Assembly (NCBI RefSeq): GCF_900112035.1 | Contig: NZ_FOKC01000002.1 | Coordinates: forward strand, 248,001-312,000 | Source: Nocardioides alpinus | GTDB lineage: Bacteria; Actinomycetota; Actinomycetes; Propionibacteriales; Nocardioidaceae | DNA: 64,000 nt | Direction of reading: 5' to 3' | Shown here: positions 54,701 through 63,770 of the stretch, in pieces | How the letters are laid out: each line of letters opens with the position of its first letter | Numbering within the stretch: position 1 is the stretch's first letter | Program-made: the position numbers and the translations under genes | Notes under the pieces: model-generated | Seen by the model: only the letters and a program-made list of their open reading frames with translations | The model's database searches: none | What the model was told of the DNA's origin: nothing

Positions 54701-55789
54701 TCAGCCGGCCGGTGACGCACCCGCCGTGCCGCGGGTGCGGTGGCGCCAGATCACGGTGACGATTCCTCCCAGCAGGATCGGCCCCAGGATGGTCACGGCT
54801 CGCCACACGGTCAGGGCCGCCACCAGCTCGGGCTCGAGTGCTGCGCCGCCGACCTCGAGGAAGGCGCCGAGCAGGACGACGTCGAAGATGCCGAGCCCCA
54901 TCAGCGGCGGCAGGGTCAACGGGTAGGCGAGGAAGAACATGCCGATGATCTCGTAGGCAGGGAGGTCCGCCGCCGAGATCCCGACGAAACGGGCGGCCAG
55001 CAGCAGGATGCAGGCATCCGTGAGCACCATCAGCGTCAGGGCCAGGAGCGAGCGGGGGAACGCGCGCCGGTAGCCCTCCGAGACGTGCTCCTGGAACCCC
55101 GTCGCCGCCTCGGACCACGCCTCGGGGTCCACCGAGGACCGCACGCGACGCACGGTGTTGCCGGCGGCCCTGCCCAGCCGGGAGGCGAACTCCTCCCGGC
55201 GGACCATGAGCGAGAGGACCACCGTCATCACGATGGCGACCACCACGCTCGCCACGGAGGCGCCGACCCGCTGCGTGCCGCTGCCGAGGGTCGCCAGCAC
55301 GAGGAGGCCGATGAGCGGCGCAGCGAACCGGTTCACGTAGAACGCGAGCATGTTCATGGTCGCGCCCGCGAGCCCACGCGACGGTTCGATGCCCCACGTG
55401 CGGAACATCGCCACCCGGACCACGAGGTCCCCCGGCGGCGGCGCGACGACCACCATCATCGAGGCGACGAGGTCGTTGAGCAGTGCGCGGGCGGCACCGA
55501 GGCCCGTGATGAACAACGCCAGCGGATAGGCATTGAGCGTCTGGCGCAGGAGGAGCACGGCCACCAGCGCCAGCACCTGCCACAAGGAGAGGCGACCGAG
55601 CGCCTCGCCGACCGCCTCCCAGTCGATGGCGCCGAGGAAGGTCGAGGCCAGCCAGCCGCAGACGACCAGGATGACCACGATGACCACCGGCCGCACCCAG
55701 GCAGGCCGGGGTGCCTTGTCGCTCCCGAGCTCGACGTCCGGCCCGGGCCCGGGATCCGCGGGTTCGGCCCGGGCCTCTCCGTCGCTCAC
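54701..55789 (-). CDS. Lysylphosphatidylglycerol synthase transmembrane-domain (UPF0104) protein
   Basis: This 362-residue protein has about eight hydrophobic helices and fits the MprF/AglD2-type membrane family: VSDGEARAEP (start), VVIVVILVVCGWLASTFLG, APPPGDLVVRVAMF, YPLTLPPLMGLGIFD. These are flippase-like proteins without the synthase part. The start GTG (55787-55789) overlaps the stop of the preceding gene (GTGA) and has GGAG upstream, so the two are one operon. Confidence 0.8.
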   Translation of the reverse strand: MSDGEARAEPADPGPGPDVELGSDKAPRPAWVRPVVIVVILVVCGWLASTFLGAIDWEAVGEALGRLSLWQVLALVAVLLLRQTLNAYPLALFITGLGAARALLNDLVASMMVVVAPPPGDLVVRVAMFRTWGIEPSRGLAGATMNMLAFYVNRFAAPLIGLLVLATLGSGTQRVGASVASVVVAIVMTVVLSLMVRREEFASRLGRAAGNTVRRVRSSVDPEAWSEAATGFQEHVSEGYRRAFPRSLLALTLMVLTDACILLLAARFVGISAADLPAYEIIGMFFLAYPLTLPPLMGLGIFDVVLLGAFLEVGGAALEPELVAALTVWRAVTILGPILLGGIVTVIWRHRTRGTAGASPAG

Positions 55790-56352
55790 CTGGACTCCGA
55801 CGTACAGGACGACATCCAGCGGCGCTGGGCGATCCTGGACAGCACGGCGAGCGCGACCCACGCCGCCAGGGCGATCCCCTGCTCGCCGTAGCCCTGCGGG
55901 TCACGATCGAATCCCGGGACGCCGGAGTCCAGTCGACTCACGCCGGCGAGCACGAGCGCCGAACCGCCGATCGCGGTCGCCCAGCCCACCATCCGCTCGC
56001 GCCAGCGCCCGACGGCGACGGCGCCGAGGAAGGCGACCGCAGGGACGAACACCACCGCGAGCAGCACGCTCGCCTCGCCCGAGTCGAGGATCGTGAAGAG
56101 ACGGGCACCGACGACCGCACCGACCACGAGGCCGATGACGAAGAAGAGCATGCGCGCTGCGAGCAGTCCGGTGATGAAGGCGATGACGCCGCCTGCCGCC
56201 GCGATCAGGAGCCCGGTGCCCGTGCCGGCCCCGAACGCGTCGGCCAGCAACCAGGCCGCACCGGCGCCGGCGCTCACCAGCACCAGGCGTACGGACCAGA
56301 TCCCCGCAACGGCCAGCAGCAGCCCGACAAGGATCATCACGGAGGCGCTCAT
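55786..56352 (-). CDS. Multi-pass membrane protein, TM7S3/DUF4203-like
   Basis: This 188-residue protein has about six hydrophobic segments with Gly/Ala-rich packing (MILVGLLLAVAGIWSVRLVL, ITGLLAARMLFFVIGLVVGA). This fits the TM198/DUF4203 type. It lacks an obvious catalytic motif. It precedes the UPF0104 gene with a GTGA overlap and is preceded by the tRNA-Glu region. Confidence 0.6.
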   Translation of the reverse strand: MSASVMILVGLLLAVAGIWSVRLVLVSAGAGAAWLLADAFGAGTGTGLLIAAAGGVIAFITGLLAARMLFFVIGLVVGAVVGARLFTILDSGEASVLLAVVFVPAVAFLGAVAVGRWRERMVGWATAIGGSALVLAGVSRLDSGVPGFDRDPQGYGEQGIALAAWVALAVLSRIAQRRWMSSCTSESR

Positions 56353-56409
56353 GGAGCGATAGTGGCGTCCCGGACGGCACCGCGGGATCACCCGAAGCAG
56401 GCGACACGA

Positions 56410-56440
56410 CGAAGGGCCCGGTCTGGGACCGGGCCCTTCG
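56410..56440. terminator. Strong terminator-like hairpin beside tRNA-Glu
   Basis: A perfect 14-bp stem (CGAAGGGCCCGGTC at 56410-56423 and its complement at 56427-56440) with a TGG loop. On the minus strand it lies just after the 3' end of the tRNA-Glu gene and before the membrane protein genes, so it likely terminates the tRNA transcript. Confidence 0.8.
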
Positions 56441-56449
56441 TTGCTGCGT

Positions 56450-56525
56450 TGGTACCCCCGACCGGATTTGAACCGGCGTTACCGCCGTGAGAGGGCGACG
56501 TCCTAGGCCGCTAGACGACGGGGGC
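56450..56525 (-). tRNA. tRNA-Glu (CTC anticodon), CCA encoded
   Basis: The minus strand reads GCCCCCGTCGTCTAGCGGCC... with D arm, anticodon loop CCCTCTCAC (anticodon CTC), T arm with GGTTCAAATCC, and a 3' GGGGGT followed by ACCA. The 76-nt length includes CCA at 56450-56452. The glutamyl-tRNA synthetase gene gltX is 1.2 kb upstream on the same strand. Confidence 0.95.
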
Positions 56526-56612
56526 TTGCAGATGCCGCTCAGTGAGCGGCGGAGGAAACTCTACCGAAGTTGGAGTGTCGCTCCAAATCCGGATCCGAGG
56601 GATCCGAACTCG

Positions 56613-56684
56613 CTGGGGTACTAGGACTCGAACCTAGAACAACTGGACCAGAACCAGCCGTGTTGCCAATTACACCATACCCCA
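56613..56684 (-). tRNA. tRNA-Gln (CTG anticodon)
   Basis: The minus strand reads TGGGGTATGGTGTAATTGGC..., with anticodon loop TTCTGGT (CTG), and closes with a T arm around GGTTCGAGTCC and the TACCCCA acceptor strand followed by G as discriminator. CCA is not encoded. It lies 88 bp upstream of tRNA-Glu on the same strand, so the two are probably processed from one transcript. Confidence 0.95.
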
Positions 56685-56756
56685 TGGGGGTATCAGATCG
56701 ATCGAGGTGCGATCGCCTGACCACCACGTGGTTCCTTGCGGAACCGATCCCGAACG

Positions 56757-57761
56757 TTACACGCGCGGAGGTGGGCCCTCCAAAACGGGGTCCCCGACCG
56801 GAGGTGGCAGCGTGCTCCCGATCGCTGGGCCGACGTTGACCATGCCCATGGCCCTGGCGACCCACGTCGCGAGCGCGAGGTAGACCAGGGACTGCGTCAG
56901 CGTGGAGAGGATCATCCACCAGCTGCTGCCGCCGGTGGCGTTGAGCGCCGTCGTGAGGTCGCCGAAGGCGAGGGCCAGCCCGAAGGCCAGGAAGTTGTTG
57001 AGGACGTGCATCGCGATGGCCGCCTCGAGCCCGCCGGTGCGGATCACGAGGATGCCTGCCACGACCCCGAAGGCGAACCGGTCGAAGAAGACCGGCGCGT
57101 CCTGGGAGAACCCGTGGAACAGCGCGAAGATCAGCGCCGGCGCCAGCACCGCGAGCGCCTGCGACGCGCGCCGCGCCCAGACCAGGGAGCCGAAGGCCTG
57201 CGTGAGGTAGCCACGGAAGAGGTACTCCTCGCCGGCCGCCTGCAGGGGCGTGAGCAGCAGGATCACGAGCAGGAAGTTGCGCGTCTGCGTGGTGAACTCG
57301 TTGACCTCACCGACCGGCGACTCCCCCGGCGCGAGGGGCAGCAGCACGCTGACTCCCAGCGACGCCAGGAGCGCCACGAACGACAGCGCGAGGCAGACGA
57401 AGAGGTAGCGCCAGCGCAGCCGCGGTGCGACCGACGACAGCCAGCGCGGCTTGAGGCGGTGCAACCACCACGTGAGCGCCCAGGTCACCGGGATGGCGAG
57501 GGCGATGACGATGTTGAGCAGCGCCAGACCTGCGGGCGTGGCCTCGGCAGTGACGTCGAGGACCGCCCCGGCCTCCGCCGTGCTGTCGCCGGTGGCGAGC
57601 AGCAGCACGAAGGCCACACCGCCTGCGACGATCGGCACGAGCGCGAACACCAGCACCAGCGCCAGCACCGATCCGACGAGCGAGCGCCAGATCCCGGGGC
57701 GACCGACGCGGTGCAGCTGGTGGTACTGCGGCCGGAAGTCGGGCGTCAGCGGAGTGGTCAC
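56757..57761 (-). CDS. CPBP-family intramembrane metalloprotease
   Basis: This 334-residue protein has about eight membrane helices and the three CPBP (Abi) motifs: EEYLFRGYL, FALFHGFSQ, and HVLNNFLAF. They provide the glutamates and histidines of the active site. It could process membrane or exported proteins; the substrate is unknown. The start is GTG at 57759-57761, and it ends 72 bp before tRNA-Gln. It lies 10 bp after gltX. Confidence 0.85.
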   Translation of the reverse strand: MTTPLTPDFRPQYHQLHRVGRPGIWRSLVGSVLALVLVFALVPIVAGGVAFVLLLATGDSTAEAGAVLDVTAEATPAGLALLNIVIALAIPVTWALTWWLHRLKPRWLSSVAPRLRWRYLFVCLALSFVALLASLGVSVLLPLAPGESPVGEVNEFTTQTRNFLLVILLLTPLQAAGEEYLFRGYLTQAFGSLVWARRASQALAVLAPALIFALFHGFSQDAPVFFDRFAFGVVAGILVIRTGGLEAAIAMHVLNNFLAFGLALAFGDLTTALNATGGSSWWMILSTLTQSLVYLALATWVARAMGMVNVGPAIGSTLPPPVGDPVLEGPPPRV

Positions 57762-57771
57762 GTCGGTCGTC

Positions 57772-59247
57772 TCAGGCCGGCTCGACCTGCACGGCGGACT
57801 GCAGGCGCGCCAGGCTGCGCTCGCGGCCCAGCAGCTCCAGCGACTCGAACAGCGGCGGGCTGATCCGTGCGCCGGTGACGGCGACCCGGACCGGGCCGAA
57901 GGCCACCCGGGGCTTGAGCTCCATGCCCTCGATCAGCGCCACGCGCAGCGCCTCCTCGATGGCGGCGGTCGACCACTCGTGCAGACCCTCGAGGGCGTCG
58001 TACGACGCCTGGACGACGCCGCGTCCCGTCTCGTCGAGCAGCTTGGCGACGTCGGCCTCGTCGCGGGTGAAGTCCGCCTCGTCGACGAAGAGGAACCCGA
58101 GCATCGCCGGCGCCTCGGTGAGCTTGTTGATCCGTTCGGCGACCAGCGGCATCGCCAGCTCGAGCAGCTGCGCGTCCGCGTCGGAGACGGGGTCGCTCAC
58201 GACGCCTGCCTCCTTGAGGAACGGCAGCGCGCGGTGGGTGATGTCCTCGACGGAGAGCAGCCGCATGTGCGAGGCGTTGATCGCCTCCGCCTTCTTGAGG
58301 TCGAAGCGGGCCGGGTTGGGGTTGACGTCCTTGATGTCGAACGCCTCCACCATTTCCGCCATCGTGAAGATGTCGCGGTCGGCGGCGATCGCCCAGCCGA
58401 GCAGCGCGAGGTAGTTGAGCAGGCCCTCGGGCAGGAATCCCTGCTCGCGGTAGGCCAGCGCGTGCGCCTCGGGGTCGCGCTTGGAGAGCTTCTTGTTGCC
58501 CTGGCCCATGACGTAGGGCAGGTGCCCGTAGGCCGGGACCTCCCGGGCGATGCCGAGGTCGACGAGCGCACCGAAGAGCGCGAGCTGGCGCGGCGTGCTG
58601 GAGAGCAGGTCCTCGCCGCGCAGGACGTGGGTGATCTCCATCATCGCATCGTCGACCGGGTTGACCAGCGTGTAGAGCGGGTCGCCGTTGGCGCGTGAGA
58701 GGGCGAAGTCAGGGACGTTCTCGGTCTCGAAGGTGATGTCGCCACGGACCACGTCGTCCCACGTGATCGAGCCGTCGGGCATCCGGAAACGCACGATCGG
58801 CGCGCGGCCCTCGGCCTCGAAGGCGGCTCGCTGCTCGGCGGACAGGTCGCGGCAGAAGCCGTCGTACCCCTGCATCTTGGAGCCGCTGGCCTTGCGACGC
58901 GCGTCGACCTCGTCGTTGCGGCAGAAGCAGTCATAGGTGTACGACGACGCGCGCAGGCGGGCGAGGACGTCGCGGTAGATGTCGCCGCGCTCGCTCTGCT
59001 TGTAGGGGCCGTGCGGTCCACCGACCTCGATGCCCTCGTCCCAGTCGAGGCCGAGCCAGCGCCACAGGTCGAGGATGGCGTCGTAGGACTCCTGGGTGCT
59101 GCGCTCCTTGTCGGTGTCCTCCATGCGGAAGACGATCGACCCGCCGTGGTGGCGCGCGAAGGCCCAGTTGAACAGGGCCGTGCGGACCAGCCCGACGTGC
59201 GGGGAGCCGGTGGGCGAGGGGCAGAAGCGGACGCGGACGCTGCTCAT
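57772..59247 (-). CDS. gltX: Glutamyl-tRNA synthetase
   Basis: GltX charges tRNA-Glu (and in many actinobacteria tRNA-Gln for transamidation). The 491-residue class I synthetase has [20 protein letters not shown], containing the HIGH equivalent, [12 protein letters not shown] and the KMSKS-type GNKKLSKRD. The C-terminal anticodon-binding domain is present. Closeness to both the Glu and Gln tRNAs is notable. It begins seven bases after the FAH gene stop. Confidence 0.97.
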   Translation of the reverse strand: MSSVRVRFCPSPTGSPHVGLVRTALFNWAFARHHGGSIVFRMEDTDKERSTQESYDAILDLWRWLGLDWDEGIEVGGPHGPYKQSERGDIYRDVLARLRASSYTYDCFCRNDEVDARRKASGSKMQGYDGFCRDLSAEQRAAFEAEGRAPIVRFRMPDGSITWDDVVRGDITFETENVPDFALSRANGDPLYTLVNPVDDAMMEITHVLRGEDLLSSTPRQLALFGALVDLGIAREVPAYGHLPYVMGQGNKKLSKRDPEAHALAYREQGFLPEGLLNYLALLGWAIAADRDIFTMAEMVEAFDIKDVNPNPARFDLKKAEAINASHMRLLSVEDITHRALPFLKEAGVVSDPVSDADAQLLELAMPLVAERINKLTEAPAMLGFLFVDEADFTRDEADVAKLLDETGRGVVQASYDALEGLHEWSTAAIEEALRVALIEGMELKPRVAFGPVRVAVTGARISPPLFESLELLGRERSLARLQSAVQVEPA

Positions 59248-59254
59248 CGGTGGG

Positions 59255-60067
59255 TCAGTTCCTCTGGGACACGGTGTTGGTCAGGGCGCCGATGCCGGCG
59301 ATCGAGATCTCGACCTCGTCACCGACCTGCATGGGGCCGACACCCTCGGGGGTGCCGGTGAGGATGACGTCGCCGGGCAGCAGCGTCATCACGGAGGAGA
59401 CGTGGGCGACCAGAGCCGGGACGTCGAAGATCATGTCGGCGGTCGAGCCGTCCTGGACGACGTCGCCGTTGAGGTAGGTCTGCACCGTGCGGCCGTCGAC
59501 GAAGTCCTGCGGGTCGAGGTCGGTCTCGATCCACGGCCCCAGGGGGCAGAAGGAGTCGAAGCCCTTGGCCCGCGTGAACTGCACGTCGGACTTCTGCAGG
59601 TCGCGCGCGGTCACGTCGTTGGCGATCGTGTAGCCGAAGATCACGTCGGTGGCCTGCTCGACGGGGACGTCGCGGCAGATCCGGCCGATCACGACGGCGA
59701 GCTCGCCCTCGTAGTGGAGGTCGCTGGTCTGCGGCGGGTAGAAGATCGGGTCACCCGGTCCGACGACCGTGGTGTTGGGCTTGAGGAACATCAACGGCTC
59801 GGCCGGGAGGTCGTTGCCGAGCTCGGCGGCGTGCGCGGCGTAGTTGCGGCCGATGCCGACCACCTTGCTGCGCGGGATGATCGGCGCGAGCAGTCGTACG
59901 TCGCTGAGCGCGTACTGCTCCTCGAGGATCTTGATCCCGACGTAGAGGGGGTCGCCCGCGAGGGCGACGACGACCGAGTCCTCGGCCGGCTGGCCGAACT
60001 CGTCGACCTCTCCGGTGACGACGCCGAAACGCGGCTCCTCGCCCGTGCTGAACCGACAGATGCGCAT
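59255..60067 (-). CDS. Fumarylacetoacetate hydrolase family protein
   Basis: This 270-residue protein belongs to the FAH family, which cleaves or decarboxylates beta-diketo acids and includes oxaloacetate decarboxylases. Motifs are [42 protein letters not shown] (metal-binding glutamates), DVTARDLQ and [14 protein letters not shown]. Substrate within the family is unclear. Length is typical. It likely forms an operon with gltX. Confidence 0.92.
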   Translation of the reverse strand: MRICRFSTGEEPRFGVVTGEVDEFGQPAEDSVVVALAGDPLYVGIKILEEQYALSDVRLLAPIIPRSKVVGIGRNYAAHAAELGNDLPAEPLMFLKPNTTVVGPGDPIFYPPQTSDLHYEGELAVVIGRICRDVPVEQATDVIFGYTIANDVTARDLQKSDVQFTRAKGFDSFCPLGPWIETDLDPQDFVDGRTVQTYLNGDVVQDGSTADMIFDVPALVAHVSSVMTLLPGDVILTGTPEGVGPMQVGDEVEISIAGIGALTNTVSQRN

Positions 60068-60183
60068 GGGTCGAGCCTATCGAGGAAGCGGACAAAGGAC
60101 CGACCCGGCGTGCACCCCCGTGTCCCCGGGCCGGTCCCTCGCGCACCCCGTGCTTTTCATTGTGTCGGGCTCCGGCGCCGGGT

Positions 60184-61569
60184 CTACACCCCTGTGGGGG
60201 GATTGCCGGCCGCCGCCCGGCAGAGGGCCTCGAGGCTGGCGTCCACGTCCGCGGCCGTCGTGGACCAGTTGCTGACGCTCACCCGGAGCACCGCCCGGCC
60301 GCGCCACCGCGAGCCGGTCGTCCACGCCGTACCGTCCGCCAGCATCGAGTCGACGACCGCGCGGGTGTGGTCGTCGTCGCCGAAGGCGGCGCACACCTGG
60401 GTGAAGTCGACGTCGTTGAGGACCTCGGCGCCGTCGATCGCTGCGATGCCGTCGGCGAAGGTCCGGGCGTGGTCGCAGAACCCGTCGACGAGGTTCGCCA
60501 CCCCGTCCCGGCCGAGTGCGCGCAGCACCGCCCACACCGGGAACGCGCGGCCCCTGCGACTGATCTCGGGGACCTTGTCCATCGGCTCCCCCGCCACGTC
60601 GAAGATCAGGTAGTCGCCGTGCATGCCCATCGCCGCGCGCAGGGCGGCGCGGTCGCGGACGATCGCGAGGCCGCAGTCGTAGGGGACGTTGAGCGTCTTG
60701 TGGGCGTCGGTCGCCCAGGAGTCGGCGGTCTCGAAGCCGGCCGTCAGGTGGCGCCGCGTCGGGGAGGCGGCGGCGAAGAGACCGAAGGCGCCGTCGACGT
60801 GGACCCACGCGCCGGCGTCGTGGGCGGCGGCGATGCACGCCTCGAACGGGTCGAAGGCGCCGGAGTGCACGTTGCCGGCCTGGAGGCAGACGATGGTGGG
60901 ACGACCATCCCCTGCCTCGAGCGCGGCCGCGAGGGCCGCGGGCTCGACGCGACCCTGGTCGTCGGCGGCCACCGCCTCTGGGGTGCCCAGCCCGAGGTAG
61001 CGCAGAGCCAGGTCGATGGTGTCGTGCCGCTCGGCGCCCACCACGACGCGTACGCCCGGCGAGTCGGCCAGGCCCTGGGACGCGACGTCCCAGCCGTGGC
61101 GGCGCAGCACCTCGTCGCGGGCGGCGGCCAAGCAGGTGAAGTTGGCCATCGTCCCGCCGGTCACGAACCCGACCGCACTTCCCGGCGGGAGCCCGAGGAG
61201 GTCGAGCAGCCAGGTCTCGGTGAGGTCCTCCACCGCCGAGTGGGCCGGCGTGAGGACGCGCAGCCCGGAGTTCTGGTCCCACGCGCTCACCAGCCAGTCG
61301 ACGGCGAGCGCGGCGGGGTGGGTGCCGCCGATGACGAAGCCGAAGAACCGACCGCCCGGCATCGCAGTCAGCCCCGGGTCGCACGCCGCGGCGAGCTCGT
61401 CGACCACCGTGGCCGCATCGGTGGGGCCGTCGGGAAGGACCGGGTCGAGCCGCTGGGCGACCTCGTCGGTGGTGAGGCGCGGAGGCACCGGGCGCCCTGC
61501 CAGCGAATCGAGCCACTCGAGGGCCAGGACATGCGCGCGGTCCAGACCGGCGCTGCGGGTGGGATCCAT
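60184..61569 (-). CDS. Pyridoxal-dependent decarboxylase (group II amino acid decarboxylase family)
   Basis: This 461-residue protein fits the aromatic/glutamate-type decarboxylase family: PGGRFFGFVIGGTHPAALA, GFVTGGTMANFTCLAAAR, HVDGAFGLFA, and the PLP lysine in ATDAHKTLNVPYDCG. Its substrate may be an aromatic amino acid or a related compound. ATG at 61567-61569 was used; the open frame to 61749 overlaps the next gene and is not needed. It is divergent from the glycosylase gene, with 46 bp between. Confidence 0.9.
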   Translation of the reverse strand: MDPTRSAGLDRAHVLALEWLDSLAGRPVPPRLTTDEVAQRLDPVLPDGPTDAATVVDELAAACDPGLTAMPGGRFFGFVIGGTHPAALAVDWLVSAWDQNSGLRVLTPAHSAVEDLTETWLLDLLGLPPGSAVGFVTGGTMANFTCLAAARDEVLRRHGWDVASQGLADSPGVRVVVGAERHDTIDLALRYLGLGTPEAVAADDQGRVEPAALAAALEAGDGRPTIVCLQAGNVHSGAFDPFEACIAAAHDAGAWVHVDGAFGLFAAASPTRRHLTAGFETADSWATDAHKTLNVPYDCGLAIVRDRAALRAAMGMHGDYLIFDVAGEPMDKVPEISRRGRAFPVWAVLRALGRDGVANLVDGFCDHARTFADGIAAIDGAEVLNDVDFTQVCAAFGDDDHTRAVVDSMLADGTAWTTGSRWRGRAVLRVSVSNWSTTAADVDASLEALCRAAAGNPPTGV

Positions 61570-61615
61570 CTCGTCAGTGTCTGCCCGGAGGCGTCCACGC
61601 ACTAGCCTCGGATTG

Positions 61616-62545
61616 ATGAAGGTGCTTCCTGCGGTCGAGTGGCGCCCACGGGCCGAGGCCCATGCTGCGCGCGTGGATGCGTTCGTCGCGCCGCACCTCG
61701 TGCGGCGCTCCGAGCAGGTCAAGCACCCGGTCCACGACTTCCTCTTCACCTACTACTCCCAGCGCCCCGCCCAGCTCCGGCGCTGGCACCCCGGGTTCGG
61801 GGTGGTGCTCGAGGATGCTCCCGACCACGCAGGACTGAAGGGCTACGAGGTCCTCGGTCTCGACACGCTCGCTGCGCTCGCTGCTCAACCAGCGGACGGG
61901 TCGCCGCTCGCTGCTCGACCAGCGAGCGACCAGGTCGCCGTCGCCCAGTCGTACGTCGACGCCCAGCGGCCGCTGCTCACGCAGGTGCACGCGCTGTTGA
62001 GTGCCACCGCCGGGCGCGCGCCGCAGTTCGGCTGCTTCGGGCTGCACGAGTGGGCGATGGTGCACCGCGCCGCCGAGTTCGGGAAGCGGCACGACTGGCC
62101 GCTGCGGCTGGGACAGGAGGGCACCGACGCGGTGGTGGAGTCGCACCGGATCGGCTGCTCGCACTTCGACGCCTTCCGCTTCTTCACCCCGACAGCGCGG
62201 CCGCTCAACACGCTCCAGCCGGGGCGTGACGACCGGCCGTCCTTCGAGCAGCCGGGGTGCCTGCACGCCGGGATGGACCTCTACAAGCACGCCTTCAGGC
62301 TGACGCCGATGATCCCGAGCGACCTGGTGGCCGACTGCTTCGAGCTCGCGCGCGACATCCGCGAGCTCGACATGCGGGCGGCGCCGTACGACCTCGTCGA
62401 CCTCGGCTTCGAGCCGGTGAGGATCGAGACGGCGGAAGGCAAGGCGGCCTACGTCGAGGCGCAGCGCGTCTTCGCCGAGCGCGGGGCGCCGCTGCGGGCG
62501 CGGCTCGTCGCGGAGTGCGAGCGGCTCCTGGCGGCCACGGCCTAG
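61616..62545 (+). CDS. Putative 3-methyladenine DNA glycosylase-type protein with in-frame repeat insertion
   Basis: This 309-residue protein resembles an actinobacterial family annotated as 3-methyladenine DNA glycosylase (HPVHDFLFTYYSQRPAQLRR, CFGLHEWAMVHR, CLHAGMDLYKHAFRL). The assignment rests on memory of the family and is not a catalytic-motif proof. Residues about 82-106 (LDTLAALAAQPADGSPLAAR and the following few) are encoded by a REP-like repeat, and the frame stays open through it. Ends 4 bp over the end of the convergent DUF402 gene. Confidence 0.6.
   Translation: MKVLPAVEWRPRAEAHAARVDAFVAPHLVRRSEQVKHPVHDFLFTYYSQRPAQLRRWHPGFGVVLEDAPDHAGLKGYEVLGLDTLAALAAQPADGSPLAARPASDQVAVAQSYVDAQRPLLTQVHALLSATAGRAPQFGCFGLHEWAMVHRAAEFGKRHDWPLRLGQEGTDAVVESHRIGCSHFDAFRFFTPTARPLNTLQPGRDDRPSFEQPGCLHAGMDLYKHAFRLTPMIPSDLVADCFELARDIRELDMRAAPYDLVDLGFEPVRIETAEGKAAYVEAQRVFAERGAPLRARLVAECERLLAATA
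61859..61933. repeat. REP-like repeat inside a coding sequence
   Basis: CTCGACACGCTCGCTGCGCT and the following GCTGCTCAACCAGCGG (61859-61895) are the reverse complement of the CTGGTTGAG...GTGTCGA family seen at 33309. A perfect hairpin follows: GCTCGCTG (61906-61913) and CAGCGAGC (61920-61927) with a six-base loop. The element is read in frame as about 25 residues. Confidence 0.75.
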
Positions 62546-63075
62546 GGAGACCAGTCGTCCCAGTCGGACCACCAGCGGCGGTCCTCGTCGAGGAGGTCGA
62601 CGAGTGACGCGGCCGTCGCCAGCACCTCACCGACCGTCTCGGACGTGATCCGGCCCTCGGCCCGCTGGTGGTGCAGGTCCTCGACGTCCTTCCACTCGCG
62701 ACGTCCGTCCGGGTGGATGATCAGGTCGAGGCCGTGGTCATCGGTCTCGTAGCCGCCGGGCACGCGGACGATCGGCGGCTCGAAGTTGACGTACCAGTGG
62801 CGGAACGTGCCGTCGGCGTCGAAGAACTTCCAGACGCCGTACGCCGTCGCCGCGCGTGAGAGGTGCAGCACGATCGAGCCTCCCCACTGCGTATGCGCGC
62901 CCCACGGGTGGGGGCCGAAGGGGTGGTCGGGGAAGGTGAACGGCGAGCCCGGGTCGAGCCGGGTCGCGAGCACCTCCCCGTCGTCGGACACGACCGTGAC
63001 CGGGTGCGAGAGCCAGAGGTCGCCGTGGAGCACCTCCCGGCGCGAGATCACCTCGCCGGGAGCGAACCGCGACAT
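62542..63075 (-). CDS. DUF402 family protein
   Basis: This 177-residue protein fits DUF402, whose characterised members are nucleoside di/triphosphate phosphatases. The block WYVNFEPPIVRVPGGYETDD, then DLIIHPDGRREWKDVEDL, carries the conserved acidic metal-binding residues. The start ATG (63073-63075) shares one base with the stop of the upstream sulfotransferase-like gene. The role in this organism is unknown. It overlaps the convergent glycosylase gene by 4 bp. Confidence 0.85.
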   Translation of the reverse strand: MSRFAPGEVISRREVLHGDLWLSHPVTVVSDDGEVLATRLDPGSPFTFPDHPFGPHPWGAHTQWGGSIVLHLSRAATAYGVWKFFDADGTFRHWYVNFEPPIVRVPGGYETDDHGLDLIIHPDGRREWKDVEDLHHQRAEGRITSETVGEVLATAASLVDLLDEDRRWWSDWDDWSP

Positions 63076-63722
63076 CAGAACTCGTAGCCGAAGGCCTCGA
63101 TGGTGTCGGCGAACACCGTTGCCACGCGCTCCTTCGACGTCGGCGTGTAGAGCTCGCGGTAGTGCCCCGCCGGCCGGGCGTTGCCCTTGGCGCGCGGGAG
63201 GTCCGGCGTACCGGGCAGTCCGAGGTGCTCCCAGACCTCGGTCAGCTCGGCGTCGAGGTTCTCGTAGCGCAGGACCCGGTCGAGCGCCATCTTGCCGCGG
63301 ATGCGGTAGAGCCGGCGGTTGTTGGAGAGCTGCTCGATCCAGATCTCCTGGACGTAGGTCTCGAAGTCGGGCAGCTCGGGGCGGTCCTTGTACTTCCAGA
63401 AGTAGAGCGAGACGACCGCGTCCCACGGGTTCCGCTCGATCGCAAAGGTGAAGTAGTCGGCGAACGTCTCCGCCCCCACCAGGTCACGCACGGCCTTGGC
63501 ACCCATGTGGTTGTAGGCCTTGCGCGGCTGCGGCGGCGACTCGAAGTTCTGCGGGGCGCGTCCCCCGGCGGCCTGGCGCAACGCCTCGTCCTCGGGGCTG
63601 ATCTCGGTGATCACGTCGTCGGGGCCGCACACCTTGGACAGCGCGATCTCCACGCTCGTGCCCGCGGTCTTGCGGGTCTTGAGGAAGATGAAGCGGTGCT
63701 GGTGGGACGCGATCACGGGCAT
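63075..63722 (-). CDS. Sulfotransferase family protein
   Basis: This 215-residue protein has an N-terminal PAPS-binding-like loop (HRFIFLKTRKTAGTSVEIAL) and a middle block FTFAIERNPWDAVVSLYFWKY resembling the 3'-phosphate-binding region of sulfotransferases (RNPxD/S). It may sulfate a carbohydrate or glycolipid. No PAPS synthesis genes are in the window. It starts at ATG 63720-63722 and is coupled to DUF402 by a one-base overlap. Confidence 0.8.
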   Translation of the reverse strand: MPVIASHQHRFIFLKTRKTAGTSVEIALSKVCGPDDVITEISPEDEALRQAAGGRAPQNFESPPQPRKAYNHMGAKAVRDLVGAETFADYFTFAIERNPWDAVVSLYFWKYKDRPELPDFETYVQEIWIEQLSNNRRLYRIRGKMALDRVLRYENLDAELTEVWEHLGLPGTPDLPRAKGNARPAGHYRELYTPTSKERVATVFADTIEAFGYEF

Positions 63723-63770
63723 GACCCTATCCGTCGGGCCGGTCCGGGGCGCACGGATACGGTGGCGCGT

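Noticed and set aside
56580..56612. Inverted GGATCCGAGGGATCC-type sequence beside tRNA-Gln as an integration site
   Set aside because: No integrase gene, no duplicated tRNA 3' end and no mobile genes are nearby in the window.
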